Shown piece by piece: positions 17,215-26,475 of a stretch of 64,000 nucleotides of DNA. The notes under the pieces were generated by a model. The model saw only the letters and a program-made list of their open reading frames with translations. It searched no databases and was not told where the DNA came from. Source of the stretch: Lysinibacillus_B sp042920265 (GTDB lineage: Bacteria; Bacillota; Bacilli; Bacillales_A; Planococcaceae). Made by a program: the position numbers and the translations under genes. Position 1 is the stretch's first letter, and the number at the start of each line of letters is the position of its first letter. The DNA lies in the NCBI RefSeq assembly GCF_042920265.1, contig NZ_JBDQZI010000002.1, positions 310,001 through 374,000 on the forward strand, given 5' to 3'.

Positions 17215-17760
17215 TTAAGCTGTTACAACAGCTTCTAGTTTTTGATCTGCTAACAAAATTTCCTTTAGTCTTGCTTTTGCACGGAATAAACGTGATTTCA
17301 CTGTACCGACAGATACTTTCATAATCGTTGAAATTTCCGCTAATGAATATTGATCGACATAGAAATACCATAATGTTTTTTGATAAATGCCATCTAGCTG
17401 ACGCATTTTTTCTTGTACAATTTGCGTAATTTCTGTTTTGACGATTTGTTCCTCTGTTGAAATGTCATTGTTGGGAACCAAATCTAAAATCGGTACGTCT
17501 AATGTTTCAGGTTGACTCATCATGTATTTACTACGGCGTACATTTTTGCGATAGCGGTCGCGGAAAGTATTCATTGTAATCGTTGTCAGCCAAGCTTTTA
17601 CATGGTCCACTTCTGTCAAGTTATCCTCATAGCGGACAACTTTTACCCACACTTCTTGCATTAAATCCTCTGCTTCTGAAGTGTTGCGTGTTAATTTTAA
17701 ACATAAATGATAAATATATCGATGAAATTCATTATAAATTAAAGTTAGTTTTTCATTCAT
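17215..17760 (-). CDS. ECF-type RNA polymerase sigma factor
   Basis: A 181-residue sigma-70 family protein. Region 2 (about 10-75) has SEAEDLMQEVWVKV, and region 4 (about 115-165) has YSLAEISTIMKVSVGTVKSRLFRAKARLKE. It would direct RNA polymerase to a small stress regulon. GGAGG lies 8 bases before the ATG at 17760; the longer frame to 17775 lacks this. No anti-sigma factor gene is adjacent, which is unusual for the family. It ends in its own terminator. Confidence 0.87.
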   Translation of the reverse strand: MNEKLTLIYNEFHRYIYHLCLKLTRNTSEAEDLMQEVWVKVVRYEDNLTEVDHVKAWLTTITMNTFRDRYRKNVRRSKYMMSQPETLDVPILDLVPNNDISTEEQIVKTEITQIVQEKMRQLDGIYQKTLWYFYVDQYSLAEISTIMKVSVGTVKSRLFRAKARLKEILLADQKLEAVVTA

Positions 17761-17981
17761 AAAGATCGCCTCCATGTAGCGTTCGTTTTGTTAAGTTTAT
17801 TTTCGCAGAATTATTTCTTACACTCTATCGGATTTGCTTTCATTTACCTTACAATGATGTAAGGTGAAGTGAAATCTTTTGTAATATAGTGATTCATGTG
17901 ATAAAGGTCCTCAACATTTCAGCCCAACCAGTCCATATGGTATACTATTTCTATTATCGAATTATTGAAGGAGGCTCACAA

Positions 17982-19364
17982 ATGAGTCATTTAGCCAACT
18001 TAGATGCTTATTTTGCTGAAAATCGTGACAAACACTTAACAGAACTAAACGCTTTTTTACGGATCCAAAGTATTTCTTCCCTATCTGAACACAAACAACA
18101 TATGCAAGTGGCCGCTTCCTGGTTAGCCGCTGCAATGAAACGCGTCAACCTCGAAAACATCTCAATCGATGAAACAGGTGGTCACCCTGTCGTTTACGGT
18201 GACTGGCTCCATGCACCTGGCAAGCCAACTATCCTATTTTACGGACACTACGATGTGCAACCAGTGGACCCATTACATCTGTGGGAAACGCCGCCGTTTG
18301 ACCCGCAAGTGCGTGACAATAAATTATTCGCGCGCGGTGCTTCCGATGATAAAGGGCAAGTATTTATGCACTTAAAAACAATCGAAGCCTTATTTGCGTT
18401 AGATGGCACACTCCCAGTAAACGTGAAATTCATCATTGAAGGGGAAGAAGAAATCGGCAGCCCGAACTTACCGCCTTATGTAGAAAAACATAAAGAAAAG
18501 CTTGCAGCCGATTTAATTTTAATTTCAGATACGGGGCTTTATGCACCAGGTAAGCCAGCTGTTTGCTACGGACTACGCGGCTTAACAGGTATTCAAGTTG
18601 ATGTGCGCGGAGCAAAGGGCGACCTACACTCGGGTCTTTATGGTGGCGGCGTCCAAAATGCGATTCATGCATTAGCTGACATTTTAGCGTCATTCCGCGA
18701 TGAGCACGGCACGATTCAAGTAGAAGGCTTCTATGACAAAGTCCTCCCGTTATCAGAAGACGAGCGCCAAGCTTACCGCGACCTGAACTTTGACGAAGAG
18801 GCATTAAAAGAAGAAGTTGGCGTGAACGAACTATTCGGTGAAGCGGGCTACTCTTATTTGGAGCAAATATGGGCACGCCCGACGTTAGAAGTAAACGGCG
18901 TATTCGGTGGCTTCTCTGGTGAAGGCATTAAAACGGTTCTGCCTGCTGAAGCGGGTGCGAAAATTACATGCCGCCTTGTGCCAAATCAAGATCCAGATGA
19001 AATTGTTGCCCTACTAAAAGTACATGTGGAGAAGCATAAGCCTGCTGGTGTGGATATTACGATTTCAGAATTTGATAAAGGGGCACCGTTCATCACGCCG
19101 TTTGACCACCCTGTGATCCAAGCAGCAGGTCGTTCGTATGAGCGTGTGTATGACGTGCCGACTGCTTATATACGTGGCGGGGGCTCGATTCCGATTGTAG
19201 CAGCATTTGACCAAATTCTTGATTTACCTGTCGTACTAATGGGCTTCGGTTTATCAAGCGAAAACTTCCATGCGCCAAACGAGCACTTCCATCTCGAAAA
19301 CTTCGATAAAGGACTTCGTGTATTAGGCGACTATTTATATGAAGTCGCGACACTGAAACTGTAA
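17982..19364 (+). CDS. M20-family metallodipeptidase
   Basis: A 460-residue cytoplasmic peptidase of the M20 carnosinase-like branch. Metal-binding and catalytic motifs are GHYDVQPVD, GASDDKGQ, EGEEEIGSP (catalytic Glu pair) and SDTGLY, with the lid domain (about 190-350) containing GLRGLTGIQVDV and GDLHSGLYGG. The C-terminal His ligand lies in NFHAPNEHF. Two zinc ions would be bound. It cleaves dipeptides or related N-acyl amino acids; exact substrate is unknown. GAAGGAGG precedes the ATG at 17982, so the longer frame from 17889 is rejected. Confidence 0.9.
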   Translation: MSHLANLDAYFAENRDKHLTELNAFLRIQSISSLSEHKQHMQVAASWLAAAMKRVNLENISIDETGGHPVVYGDWLHAPGKPTILFYGHYDVQPVDPLHLWETPPFDPQVRDNKLFARGASDDKGQVFMHLKTIEALFALDGTLPVNVKFIIEGEEEIGSPNLPPYVEKHKEKLAADLILISDTGLYAPGKPAVCYGLRGLTGIQVDVRGAKGDLHSGLYGGGVQNAIHALADILASFRDEHGTIQVEGFYDKVLPLSEDERQAYRDLNFDEEALKEEVGVNELFGEAGYSYLEQIWARPTLEVNGVFGGFSGEGIKTVLPAEAGAKITCRLVPNQDPDEIVALLKVHVEKHKPAGVDITISEFDKGAPFITPFDHPVIQAAGRSYERVYDVPTAYIRGGGSIPIVAAFDQILDLPVVLMGFGLSSENFHAPNEHFHLENFDKGLRVLGDYLYEVATLKL

Positions 19365-19380
19365 AAAACTTCACACTAAC

Positions 19381-19410
19381 ACCTGCGCCCTCTAAGCGTG
19401 CAGGTTTTTC
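19381..19410 (+). terminator. Terminator of the M20 peptidase gene
   Basis: An ACCTGCGC/GCGTGCAGGT imperfect stem is followed by T5. Confidence 0.75.
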
Positions 19411-19574
19411 TATTTTCTCACTACATATCACTAGGAAAAAACAATTTTTCATAAAATCTACACTAAAATACCCCCTAAACATATACCCTAAATTTTGGAT
19501 AAATAGTATAATTAATATATATAAATGATTTATGTAGACTAGTAATTTTCTCCTAATAGAGAGTAGGTGACAAA

Positions 19575-21014
19575 ATGAGTATAAAATATAAACCCGTTCC
19601 ACATGTAGAATCACATTACGACCAACTATTTGCTGATGGGCATTATCACGGAGCCATTGACGTCATGTGCACCTTTCTAGAAGAATTTGAGCAGCATAAC
19701 AATCCATATGGCGCCATGATTGCTCATATTAATATTGCGTCTTGCTACTATTGTTTAGGACAAATGGAAAATGCCTTTCAAAGTACACTTCAGTACAAAC
19801 AGTTATGCGATGAGTACGGTAGTCCGCACGAACACTATAATTTATGCCACATTTACGCCTTGATCTATGAATATGAGCAACATTACGATAAAGCAAAAAA
19901 AGCAACGGAAGAATGTATTCGCCTCGCACAAATGCTCAACTTGCCTTACGAATTAAGTAAAAGCTATCGCATGATGAGTAATTTTCATCTCGTAACAGAA
20001 CATTATGAAGAAGCGCTTACTATGGCACAAGAAGCGCTAGCGATCGCGAAAACGCATTGCGCAGAAGAGGTGCGCTTACATTGCCAAATTTACTGTAGTC
20101 TTGCTATCGCCTATGTGCATCTGGAGCGCTTTACTGATGTAGCACAAATACTGGAATTACTCTCACCTAACCCTTTTATTCAAAGTAATCAGCGTGAGCG
20201 CAGTTATTATTTATATACAAAAGGGTTACTTGCCCTAAAGCAAGAACGACTTACCGAGGCGATTACTTATTTATCGGAAGCAGAAATCATCGCGCTATCT
20301 ACGAATAACTATGTGTTGCTCAAACGGATTTATTTTTATCATGCGCAAGCGTATGAACAACAGCAGTGCTTCAAAAATGCCTATGAGTATATGAAAAAAC
20401 ACGCTGACATGCTAAAACAAGTGTACAAAGGGCGCCTGTTTTCAAAAGTGAGGGAGCTGGACATCGAGCATAGCATTTCCACAATGGAACAGCGAGCGAA
20501 TATGGACCCGCTATCCGGTGTATATACACGCCACTATTTGGAGTCCACCTGCGATCATTGGTTAACGGAAGCACGAGAAACAAGCGATCATATTTGTTGC
20601 CTTGTATTTGATGTAGACAACTTCAAGTCGATTAATGATTATTACGGACATCTCGTCGGGGATGAAGTAATTGCGGCTGTCGGACAACAGTGTCGGAAAA
20701 TTGTACAGGAAGAACAAACATTGATTGGGCGCTACGGTGGAGATGAGTTCGTGATTTTACTGAAAAACTTTTCCCAGCAGCAAATAGCCAATAAAGTAAA
20801 TGACATATTCAACGCGCTTACAAATATGACGGTTTCAGGTGAAGGATACAATGTGCAGTTTACGATTAGTATGGGGGTCGTCTGTAACTCAAGTGTCATT
20901 GCCCGTAAATTTAAGCAGTTGTTTCGTATCGCTGACCAAGCACTTTATATGGCGAAAAGCCAAGGAAAAAATCAAGTTGTCTCCCTGTCTCATATGAACC
21001 ATCCTTACGCATAA
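19575..21014 (+). CDS. TPR-repeat diguanylate cyclase (GGDEF)
   Basis: A 479-residue soluble protein. Residues 1-300 contain successive tetratricopeptide-like helical repeats (for example CYYCLGQMENAF and YEEALTMAQEALAIAK). Residues ~315-475 form a GGDEF domain with MDPLSGVYTRHYLE, FDVDNFKSINDYYGHLVGD and the intact active site YGGDEFV. It should make cyclic di-GMP from two GTP. The TPR part probably senses a protein or peptide partner. No RxxD inhibitory site is obvious before the GGDEF. GAGAGTAGGTG precedes the start. Confidence 0.9.
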   Translation: MSIKYKPVPHVESHYDQLFADGHYHGAIDVMCTFLEEFEQHNNPYGAMIAHINIASCYYCLGQMENAFQSTLQYKQLCDEYGSPHEHYNLCHIYALIYEYEQHYDKAKKATEECIRLAQMLNLPYELSKSYRMMSNFHLVTEHYEEALTMAQEALAIAKTHCAEEVRLHCQIYCSLAIAYVHLERFTDVAQILELLSPNPFIQSNQRERSYYLYTKGLLALKQERLTEAITYLSEAEIIALSTNNYVLLKRIYFYHAQAYEQQQCFKNAYEYMKKHADMLKQVYKGRLFSKVRELDIEHSISTMEQRANMDPLSGVYTRHYLESTCDHWLTEARETSDHICCLVFDVDNFKSINDYYGHLVGDEVIAAVGQQCRKIVQEEQTLIGRYGGDEFVILLKNFSQQQIANKVNDIFNALTNMTVSGEGYNVQFTISMGVVCNSSVIARKFKQLFRIADQALYMAKSQGKNQVVSLSHMNHPYA

Positions 21015-21034
21015 GGGTGGTTTTTTGTTGGGGG

Positions 21035-21085
21035 TTTTTACGCGGGTTTCTTATGGTTTTACGCGACTTTCCCCATTAAAACGCC
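21035..21085. repeat. Short 21-bp phased array, core TTTTACGCG
   Basis: TTTTACGCG occurs twice 21 bp apart (the A at 21040 and 21061) and a decayed copy AAAACGCC follows 20 bp later. It lies between the GGDEF gene and the terminator shared with ctaB. Confidence 0.55.
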
Positions 21086-21122
21086 AAAAACCCTCAAAGC
21101 ACATTCGCTTCAAGGGTTTTTC
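21086..21122. terminator. Bidirectional terminator between the GGDEF gene and ctaB
   Basis: AAAAACCCTCAAAGC pairs with GCTTCAAGGGTTTTT around an ACATTC loop, with A and T tracts on both sides. Confidence 0.85.
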
Positions 21123-21127
21123 ATAGC

Positions 21128-22024
21128 TTATAGAGCACGTAAGATTAATCCGACTGCGGAGTAAATAATAACTGTGGCAAATAAAACCACCATATGGAAC
21201 AACGAATACGTAAACATCTTGTTAGCCCACGTTTTCCCTTCCATCTTGTGGTAGCCAACAAAGCTTAACCATAACCACGCACCGCCAAGCACAAACGACA
21301 CGATTGTCAGTCCGAGACTAAGCGGATAGAATAACAAGCTTGTTAGCATGACTAATACTAAATACACATTCGTTTGAATGTATGTGCGGCGTTCACCTTT
21401 TACAACCGGTAACATCGGGATATTGGCTGCGGCATAATCCTCACGCTTTCGAATGGCAATCGCGTAAAAATGCGGCATTTGCCAAATGACCATAATGATA
21501 AATAAGGCCCAGCATGCTGGATGCCAAATATCTGGTGCCACTGCGGCCCAACCGATTAATGGCGGCATCGCACCGGAAATACTACCGACTTCTGTATTCC
21601 AAATCGTCCGACGCTTTGTCCACATTGTATAGGGCACAACATAGAAAAACACACCAAGAAACCCCAATAATGCGGCTAATGGTGTTGTAAAATAAAGTAA
21701 AACAATCCCTACAATTAATAAAATTACTGCAGCAATTAATACTGTTTTTACACTCAATGCCCCTGTTACAGTTGGCCGAACTTTCGTGCGCGGCATAACA
21801 GCGTCAATATCGCGGTCATACACATTATTAAACGAACCTGCCGCTGCAATAACGGCGGCTGTACCAGCTAAAGCGAACACGACTTTCCAAATATTATCGA
21901 TAAAACTAAGTTCATAAGTATATAATGCGAGCATTAAGCCAGCGACCATCGGGACTAAATTGGACTTAATAATCCCCGTCTTGACTGCCTGTGCCCATAA
22001 TTTTGAATATGATTGATTCACCAT
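21128..22024 (-). CDS. ctaB: Protoheme IX farnesyltransferase (heme O synthase)
   Basis: A 298-residue UbiA-family prenyltransferase with about nine membrane helices. The first prenyl-diphosphate binding motif is NNVYDRDIDAVMPRT (near residue 65), followed by conserved RP; the second aspartate-containing loop follows RKREDYAAANIPM. It adds a farnesyl group to heme B to make heme O for terminal oxidases. CtaA and the oxidase genes are not adjacent in this window. Confidence 0.93.
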   Translation of the reverse strand: MVNQSYSKLWAQAVKTGIIKSNLVPMVAGLMLALYTYELSFIDNIWKVVFALAGTAAVIAAAGSFNNVYDRDIDAVMPRTKVRPTVTGALSVKTVLIAAVILLIVGIVLLYFTTPLAALLGFLGVFFYVVPYTMWTKRRTIWNTEVGSISGAMPPLIGWAAVAPDIWHPACWALFIIMVIWQMPHFYAIAIRKREDYAAANIPMLPVVKGERRTYIQTNVYLVLVMLTSLLFYPLSLGLTIVSFVLGGAWLWLSFVGYHKMEGKTWANKMFTYSLFHMVVLFATVIIYSAVGLILRAL

Positions 22025-22154
22025 TTTGTCTCTATTAAATGCTCCCTCATATAATCACTTCATATAATTATACCCTAACCTATGTCTAACTTCCATTATG
22101 CTAGAGCTTTTTCTCACAAAAGACACAAGTTGTGGAGAAAGAGACGGTATTTCG

Positions 22155-22421
22155 CTAATACCAATAGCCTTTAGAGGACGATGAACGACCTACCCACTTC
22201 ATAAATGGGACACCTTCATATTTATATACGACTTGCCGTTTAATATGCGGCGGAAAAAAATAATCGAGTTGTTCTTCCGTCATATCCAGTATTTTCTCGT
22301 AACATGTCTCGCACAATAAGCAATTCACATTATAAGAATGGACGAATTGATGTTGCTTCCGGCTAACGATATCGATTAAATCAAAACATACATCACATTG
22401 CTCAATCCCATAAATCTGCAT
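22155..22421 (-). CDS. Small CxxC-containing hypothetical protein
   Basis: An 88-residue protein with CDVC near residue 9 and CLLCETC near residue 35, a spacing that could bind zinc. The C terminus is rich in Ser and Tyr. GAGGTGC precedes the ATG. No family is recognised. Confidence 0.55.
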   Translation of the reverse strand: MQIYGIEQCDVCFDLIDIVSRKQHQFVHSYNVNCLLCETCYEKILDMTEEQLDYFFPPHIKRQVVYKYEGVPFMKWVGRSSSSKGYWY

Positions 22422-22870
22422 ACGAGCACCTCTTTTTGCTCGTATTATTCCCGAATTTATTGCACTAACACGTGTCTTCCTATAAATTTTAATAGCGGGA
22501 TAAAATTAATAAAAAAAATAAAAACATGTAATATTTCATTTACGATGTGCATATATATTATAAGTTTGCTCATTCCCGTAAATCACAAAAAATCGAATTG
22601 CTAGCCAATCATTTCCCCCACAATGATTAGCCATGCAAAAACTGGTCTAACCACAAGAATAGCAAATGTAAAAATTGGTCCAACCATAGGATGGATAAAT
22701 GTAAAAAATCAAAAAGCAAAGTGCTTCCATTAAGAGGATAATAAACAGATTAAATAGATTCTTCCTAGTATAATCCTCTTTCTCTTTAGTATCGTATTAT
22801 ATCCATCATATATCACTGTCATTTCATGTATAGTAGTCTTGGCAATTGAAAGGAAGAATCAATAGAGAAA
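22422..22870. other. AT-rich divergent intergenic region
   Basis: It separates the small CxxC gene from the unknown gene at 22871. Apart from the 33-bp repeats at 22633 I see no gene or confident regulatory site. Confidence 0.5.
22633..22707. repeat. 33-bp tandem repeat, two full units and a part
   Basis: Units begin at ATG in 22633, 22666 and 22699, exactly 33 bp apart. They share ATGYAAAAAYTGGTCYAACCA; the third unit is cut after ATGTAAAAA. Confidence 0.75.
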
Positions 22871-23479
22871 ATGAAAAATCTTACAATTCAACATTCTTTA
22901 TACCCCATTTCACCAATAGAACTTAAGGAATTTGAAGTACTTTACACAACATGGGCGGACGTACTCACGCCTCTTACTGTCAAAATTCATAATCGTGATA
23001 ATGCACTTGCAGCTGTATTAAACTGTTGGGTATTTATTCGGCATTACCCATTTATCACCATACCAAATATGGAGCAACACTTTATCCACCGATGTGACTA
23101 TTACTTTGCAACATTGCTAAACAATTCAGCGGAAATTGCTGAGATGACACAGACATGGAAAGAGGATGCGGATCGTTTATTTATCTTTAGCTACTACTTA
23201 GCACTCTATTTTATGCGTTGGGTTGATTTTGTTTTAGTGGAAGAAAATGCAGAAATTGCCGCAGCTATTTTTAAACTTGGTCAAAAGCGAGAGTATTATT
23301 TGCGCACTACCGAACACCTATCTCCTGTCAGCAGAAAAGCCATTTACCTTAAACAATGCCTTACAACATCTTTGCTTACACGAGACAATGCTCACTTTCA
23401 ACGTAGTGAGCAAATTATCAAGCAGTCCATTCAACAAACAAACAGCTTGGTGAAGCAGAGAGAAGTCGTATATTGTTAG
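22871..23479 (+). CDS. Hypothetical 202-residue protein
   Basis: A helical protein rich in aromatic residues (YYLALYFMRWVDFVLVEENAE). No signal peptide, known motif or family was recognised. It has a weak ribosome site (GAAAGGAAG is 20 bases upstream), and a strong terminator follows. It stands alone between divergent and convergent genes. The function is not assigned. Confidence 0.6.
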   Translation: MKNLTIQHSLYPISPIELKEFEVLYTTWADVLTPLTVKIHNRDNALAAVLNCWVFIRHYPFITIPNMEQHFIHRCDYYFATLLNNSAEIAEMTQTWKEDADRLFIFSYYLALYFMRWVDFVLVEENAEIAAAIFKLGQKREYYLRTTEHLSPVSRKAIYLKQCLTTSLLTRDNAHFQRSEQIIKQSIQQTNSLVKQREVVYC

Positions 23480-23494
23480 AAGTTCGGGATAGAC

Positions 23495-23530
23495 AAAAAA
23501 GCTGAATGGCCGTCGCCATTCAGCTTTTTG
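23495..23530. terminator. Bidirectional terminator between 22871 gene and acyl-CoA ligase
   Basis: A 15-bp perfect stem AAAAAGCTGAATGGC/GCCATTCAGCTTTTT surrounds a CGTC loop and works on both strands. Confidence 0.92.
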
Positions 23531-23538
23531 GGTTGTGG

Positions 23539-23620
23539 GTACCAGCGTATTGCCGCCTTTGTACCACCTTCGTACCATCGTAGTACCACCTTTGTACCTG
23601 GTACTATACAGGTACTACCC
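23539..23620. repeat. 11-bp phased GTACC array, locus 1
   Basis: GTACC or GTACT cores start at 23539, 23561, 23572, 23583, 23594, 23601 and 23612. The unit is 11 bp (for example GTACCACCTTT), with one decayed unit at 23550 and one 7-bp slip after 23594. It abuts the stop codon of the acyl-CoA ligase at 23620-23622 and precedes the shared hairpin. Confidence 0.88.
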
Positions 23621-25122
23621 TATGCATGCTGCACTTTCAACGTATGCTTCAACACTTTCCCCGATGCATTTCGTGGAAGCATATCCATGAATTCAATTTC
23701 AGCTGGTACTTTATACTTCGCTAAATTTTTCGCACAATACGCCAGAATCGCATCGGCATCTAGCGTCTGCCCTTCTTTTAACACCACATACGCCTTCGGA
23801 ACCTCACCGTACACTTCATGAGGTACACCGACAACAGCTGTTTCTAAAATTTCCGGGATTTGATATAACACATCCTCAATTTCAATCGGATACACATTCT
23901 CTCCACCACGGATCATCATATCTTTTTTACGATCGACAATATATAAATAGCCTTCCTCATCAAAACGACCTAAATCACCAGAATACAGCCACCCATTCTT
24001 TAGTGTACGAGCGGTTTCTTCAGGGTTCTTTAAATAGCCAATCATCACTTGTGGACCCTTGACTATAATCTCTCCAACAGCACCTGTCGGTAAAGGCTCT
24101 CCGTGTTCATCGACGACTTGCACTTCTGTCCGTACGAGCGGCCGACCGACAGAGCCGATTTTTTCTAATGCTTGTTCATCTAATAATGACGAAGCGGCAG
24201 GTGTATTTTCTGTTTGACCATATAAATTTTGTACACGCACTTGCGGGAACGCCTCTTTTAACTGGCGTAATATTTCATAGGGCATCGGTGCTGCACCATA
24301 ACAAAACAATCGTAAATGCGGAAACGCCAATGTTCTTGTATCCGGGCGACTTAACAAAATCGTATACATAGCTGGTACGCCGAAGAAAATGGTTGCCTCT
24401 GTTTCCACTAATTGCTGTAATGTCTTTTCTGGTGAAAAAGCCTCTTCAATAATTACCGTGCCACCCGCATAAATTGTCGGTACAGCAAATACATGACTGC
24501 CTGCACAATGGAATAGCGGTGTACAAATGAACATTCGGTCCTGTTCTGTCATTTCCATAGACTCCGCCCAAATTTTTGCCGTTTCATATACATTTCGTTG
24601 CGACAGCATGACCCCTTTTGGCTTCCCTGTCGTACCTGATGTATACATAACAACCGCCATTTCATCCGGATCTACTTCAACAGGAGTAAAGGCATCACCG
24701 AGTGAAGTATCTCCTACAATGTCTTGTAAAGTCCCTTCACTACTAATGACTTCTTCAAAAACATATCCTGTCGCCAGCACATTCTCCTCCAGCACTTGAT
24801 CACAAATGAGTACTTTTGCTTCAGAATGATTCAAAATATATTGCACCTCAGGAACTGCTAACTTTGTATTGATTGGCATAGCCGCCATCCCTAGCAGTTG
24901 TACGCCAAAGTAGCTCACTAAAAACTGATTGGAATTATGCATATAAATGGCCGCGATATCGCCTTTTTTATAGCCCTTTTGCTGTAAATATGCCGCTACA
25001 CATTCCGCTTGCTTATACAACTCCTGATACGTTAATGTTTCCCCTTTAAACTGTGCTACGATACGGTCTGCTTTTGATGTGGCATACTGCTTCAACATAT
25101 TTGTGATGAACAAATTGAACAC
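23620..25122 (-). CDS. Acyl-CoA synthetase (AMP-forming, class I adenylate-forming)
   Basis: A 500-residue enzyme that activates a carboxylic acid to its CoA thioester via an acyl-AMP. Visible motifs are the P-loop YTSGTTGKPKGVMLS (near 160), YGQTEN (near 300), YSGDLGRFDEEGYLYIVDRKKDMMIRGG-type hinge (split around 375-395) and the C-terminal catalytic Lys in NASGKVLKH. It is the last gene of the catabolic unit and presumably activates the acid imported by the TRAP transporter. Chain length specificity cannot be read. Confidence 0.88.
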   Translation of the reverse strand: MFNLFITNMLKQYATSKADRIVAQFKGETLTYQELYKQAECVAAYLQQKGYKKGDIAAIYMHNSNQFLVSYFGVQLLGMAAMPINTKLAVPEVQYILNHSEAKVLICDQVLEENVLATGYVFEEVISSEGTLQDIVGDTSLGDAFTPVEVDPDEMAVVMYTSGTTGKPKGVMLSQRNVYETAKIWAESMEMTEQDRMFICTPLFHCAGSHVFAVPTIYAGGTVIIEEAFSPEKTLQQLVETEATIFFGVPAMYTILLSRPDTRTLAFPHLRLFCYGAAPMPYEILRQLKEAFPQVRVQNLYGQTENTPAASSLLDEQALEKIGSVGRPLVRTEVQVVDEHGEPLPTGAVGEIIVKGPQVMIGYLKNPEETARTLKNGWLYSGDLGRFDEEGYLYIVDRKKDMMIRGGENVYPIEIEDVLYQIPEILETAVVGVPHEVYGEVPKAYVVLKEGQTLDADAILAYCAKNLAKYKVPAEIEFMDMLPRNASGKVLKHTLKVQHA

Positions 25123-25139
25123 CCTTCCCCTCGAGAAAA

Positions 25140-25949
25140 TTAGTCAAAAAACAGTGGTAAATCGGAAGCTTTCAACGGAAACTGTGGATTGCGTTTTTCC
25201 ATAAATGATTGAATCCCTTCGTATGCATCCTTTTGGCGAGAAGCCCAATATAAAAATTTCGATTCTGCCGCATGTGAGGAAAACGGATGCGGTGCATTCA
25301 CCATCGTCCACAGCAACTTTCTCGTAAATGCATTCGAGGTGGCGGCTGTATAGCGTATGATTTCCGCTGCGATTTCTTGCGCTTTTTGCAACGGGTCATC
25401 CACTTCGTATTGGAATAAGCCTGCCACTATCCCTTCTGCCGTTGAAATATAGCGCCCTGAATACATCCATTCCAATGCTTTTCCAAGCCCAACATGTTTC
25501 GTTAAAAACCACCCTGAACATGCTTCTGGTCCAATCCCTCTTCTTGCAAACACAAACCCTACTTTCGCATCCTTTTTCACAATTCGAATATCCATCGGGA
25601 GCGTCATCGTAAGGCCAATTCCAACAGCTGCACCATTGATCGCCGCTATAATCGGTTTATTGAGCTCGTATATTTTCAAGCTCACCTTTCCTCCAATATC
25701 ACGGAATTGCTCTTCTGTCACCTCGACTTTAAACGGATTCTCACTCGCAGATAAGTCCATGCCTGCACAAAAGGCGTGACCTTTCCCCGTGACGATGATG
25801 ACACGTACTTGGTCATTCTCCTTTGCTTCATCAAATAACTGCTCTAACTCTTCACTCATTTTGTACGTATAGCTGTTTAATGCTTCTGGTCGATTCAATG
25901 TAACAGTTAAAATGCCTTGTTCCAGCGTCGTTTCAATTGTTTCAAACAT
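25140..25949 (-). CDS. Enoyl-CoA hydratase/isomerase (crotonase) family protein
   Basis: About 269 residues of the crotonase fold. The oxyanion hole segments are GKGHAFCAGMDL and AAINGAAVGIG, and the catalytic Glu position is in RRGIGPEACSGWF. It would hydrate or isomerise the enoyl-CoA formed by the acyl-CoA dehydrogenases of the same locus. The frame is open from a GTG at 25961; ATG at 25949 has a GTGGGG purine stretch at a good distance and is preferred, overlapping the permease gene by 8 bp. Confidence 0.85.
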   Translation of the reverse strand: MFETIETTLEQGILTVTLNRPEALNSYTYKMSEELEQLFDEAKENDQVRVIIVTGKGHAFCAGMDLSASENPFKVEVTEEQFRDIGGKVSLKIYELNKPIIAAINGAAVGIGLTMTLPMDIRIVKKDAKVGFVFARRGIGPEACSGWFLTKHVGLGKALEWMYSGRYISTAEGIVAGLFQYEVDDPLQKAQEIAAEIIRYTAATSNAFTRKLLWTMVNAPHPFSSHAAESKFLYWASRQKDAYEGIQSFMEKRNPQFPLKASDLPLFFD

Positions 25950-26463
25950 GCTCATCCCCACTTACATTAGGAGATATAATATCTCCTTCTTTTTTAACGA
26001 AGCGCATTAACACTTCAAGTAATACTAAGAAAAATCCGAGTGGCACTAAAAAATAAATGGGCCAAATCGGGACTAACTTTCCTGCTACTGGAATGGCCAT
26101 GCCAATATTCAATCCCGATAAAGCAAACTGAAAACCGTAATACGTTAATAAAGCAAATACAACGGTATCAATGACTAGCAATAAATAATGGTGGACAATT
26201 CGAAACTTTTGCGGTGCTTTCGAGACTAATTCTGTTAATCGAGGCAAGATGCCGACCCAATACGTATAACCAAGTGCCGGAAATACAACTAATGGCATGA
26301 GGAAGTTTTCCGTAATTTCATATACACCTGGAACCGGTATACCAAACACATTGCGCATAAAAACATCCGCTGTGATGAGCAGCATCATGGTAAAAACACC
26401 AAAACAACTAATGTACTTACACACTTCTCTACCTATGTGGGTCGTCTTATAAAGTCCCTTCAT
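25942..26463 (-). CDS. TRAP transporter small permease (DctQ type)
   Basis: A 173-residue protein with four membrane helices. The VFMRNVFGIPVPGVYEITE segment is typical of DctQ. With the large permease and the binding protein upstream it makes a sodium-driven tripartite carrier. GGGAGG lies 6 bases before the ATG. It overlaps the crotonase gene. Confidence 0.87.
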   Translation of the reverse strand: MKGLYKTTHIGREVCKYISCFGVFTMMLLITADVFMRNVFGIPVPGVYEITENFLMPLVVFPALGYTYWVGILPRLTELVSKAPQKFRIVHHYLLLVIDTVVFALLTYYGFQFALSGLNIGMAIPVAGKLVPIWPIYFLVPLGFFLVLLEVLMRFVKKEGDIISPNVSGDEHV

Positions 26464-26475
26464 GTTATACCTCCC

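Noticed and set aside
17033..17371. 112-codon minus-strand frame reading through the 17079 array
   Set aside because: It overlaps the sigma factor gene in another frame and two terminators; the apparent peptide repeat is a by-product of the 21-bp period.
19093..19614. 173-codon minus-strand frame
   Set aside because: It overlaps the end of the M20 peptidase gene, a terminator and the start of the GGDEF gene; composition is not protein-like.
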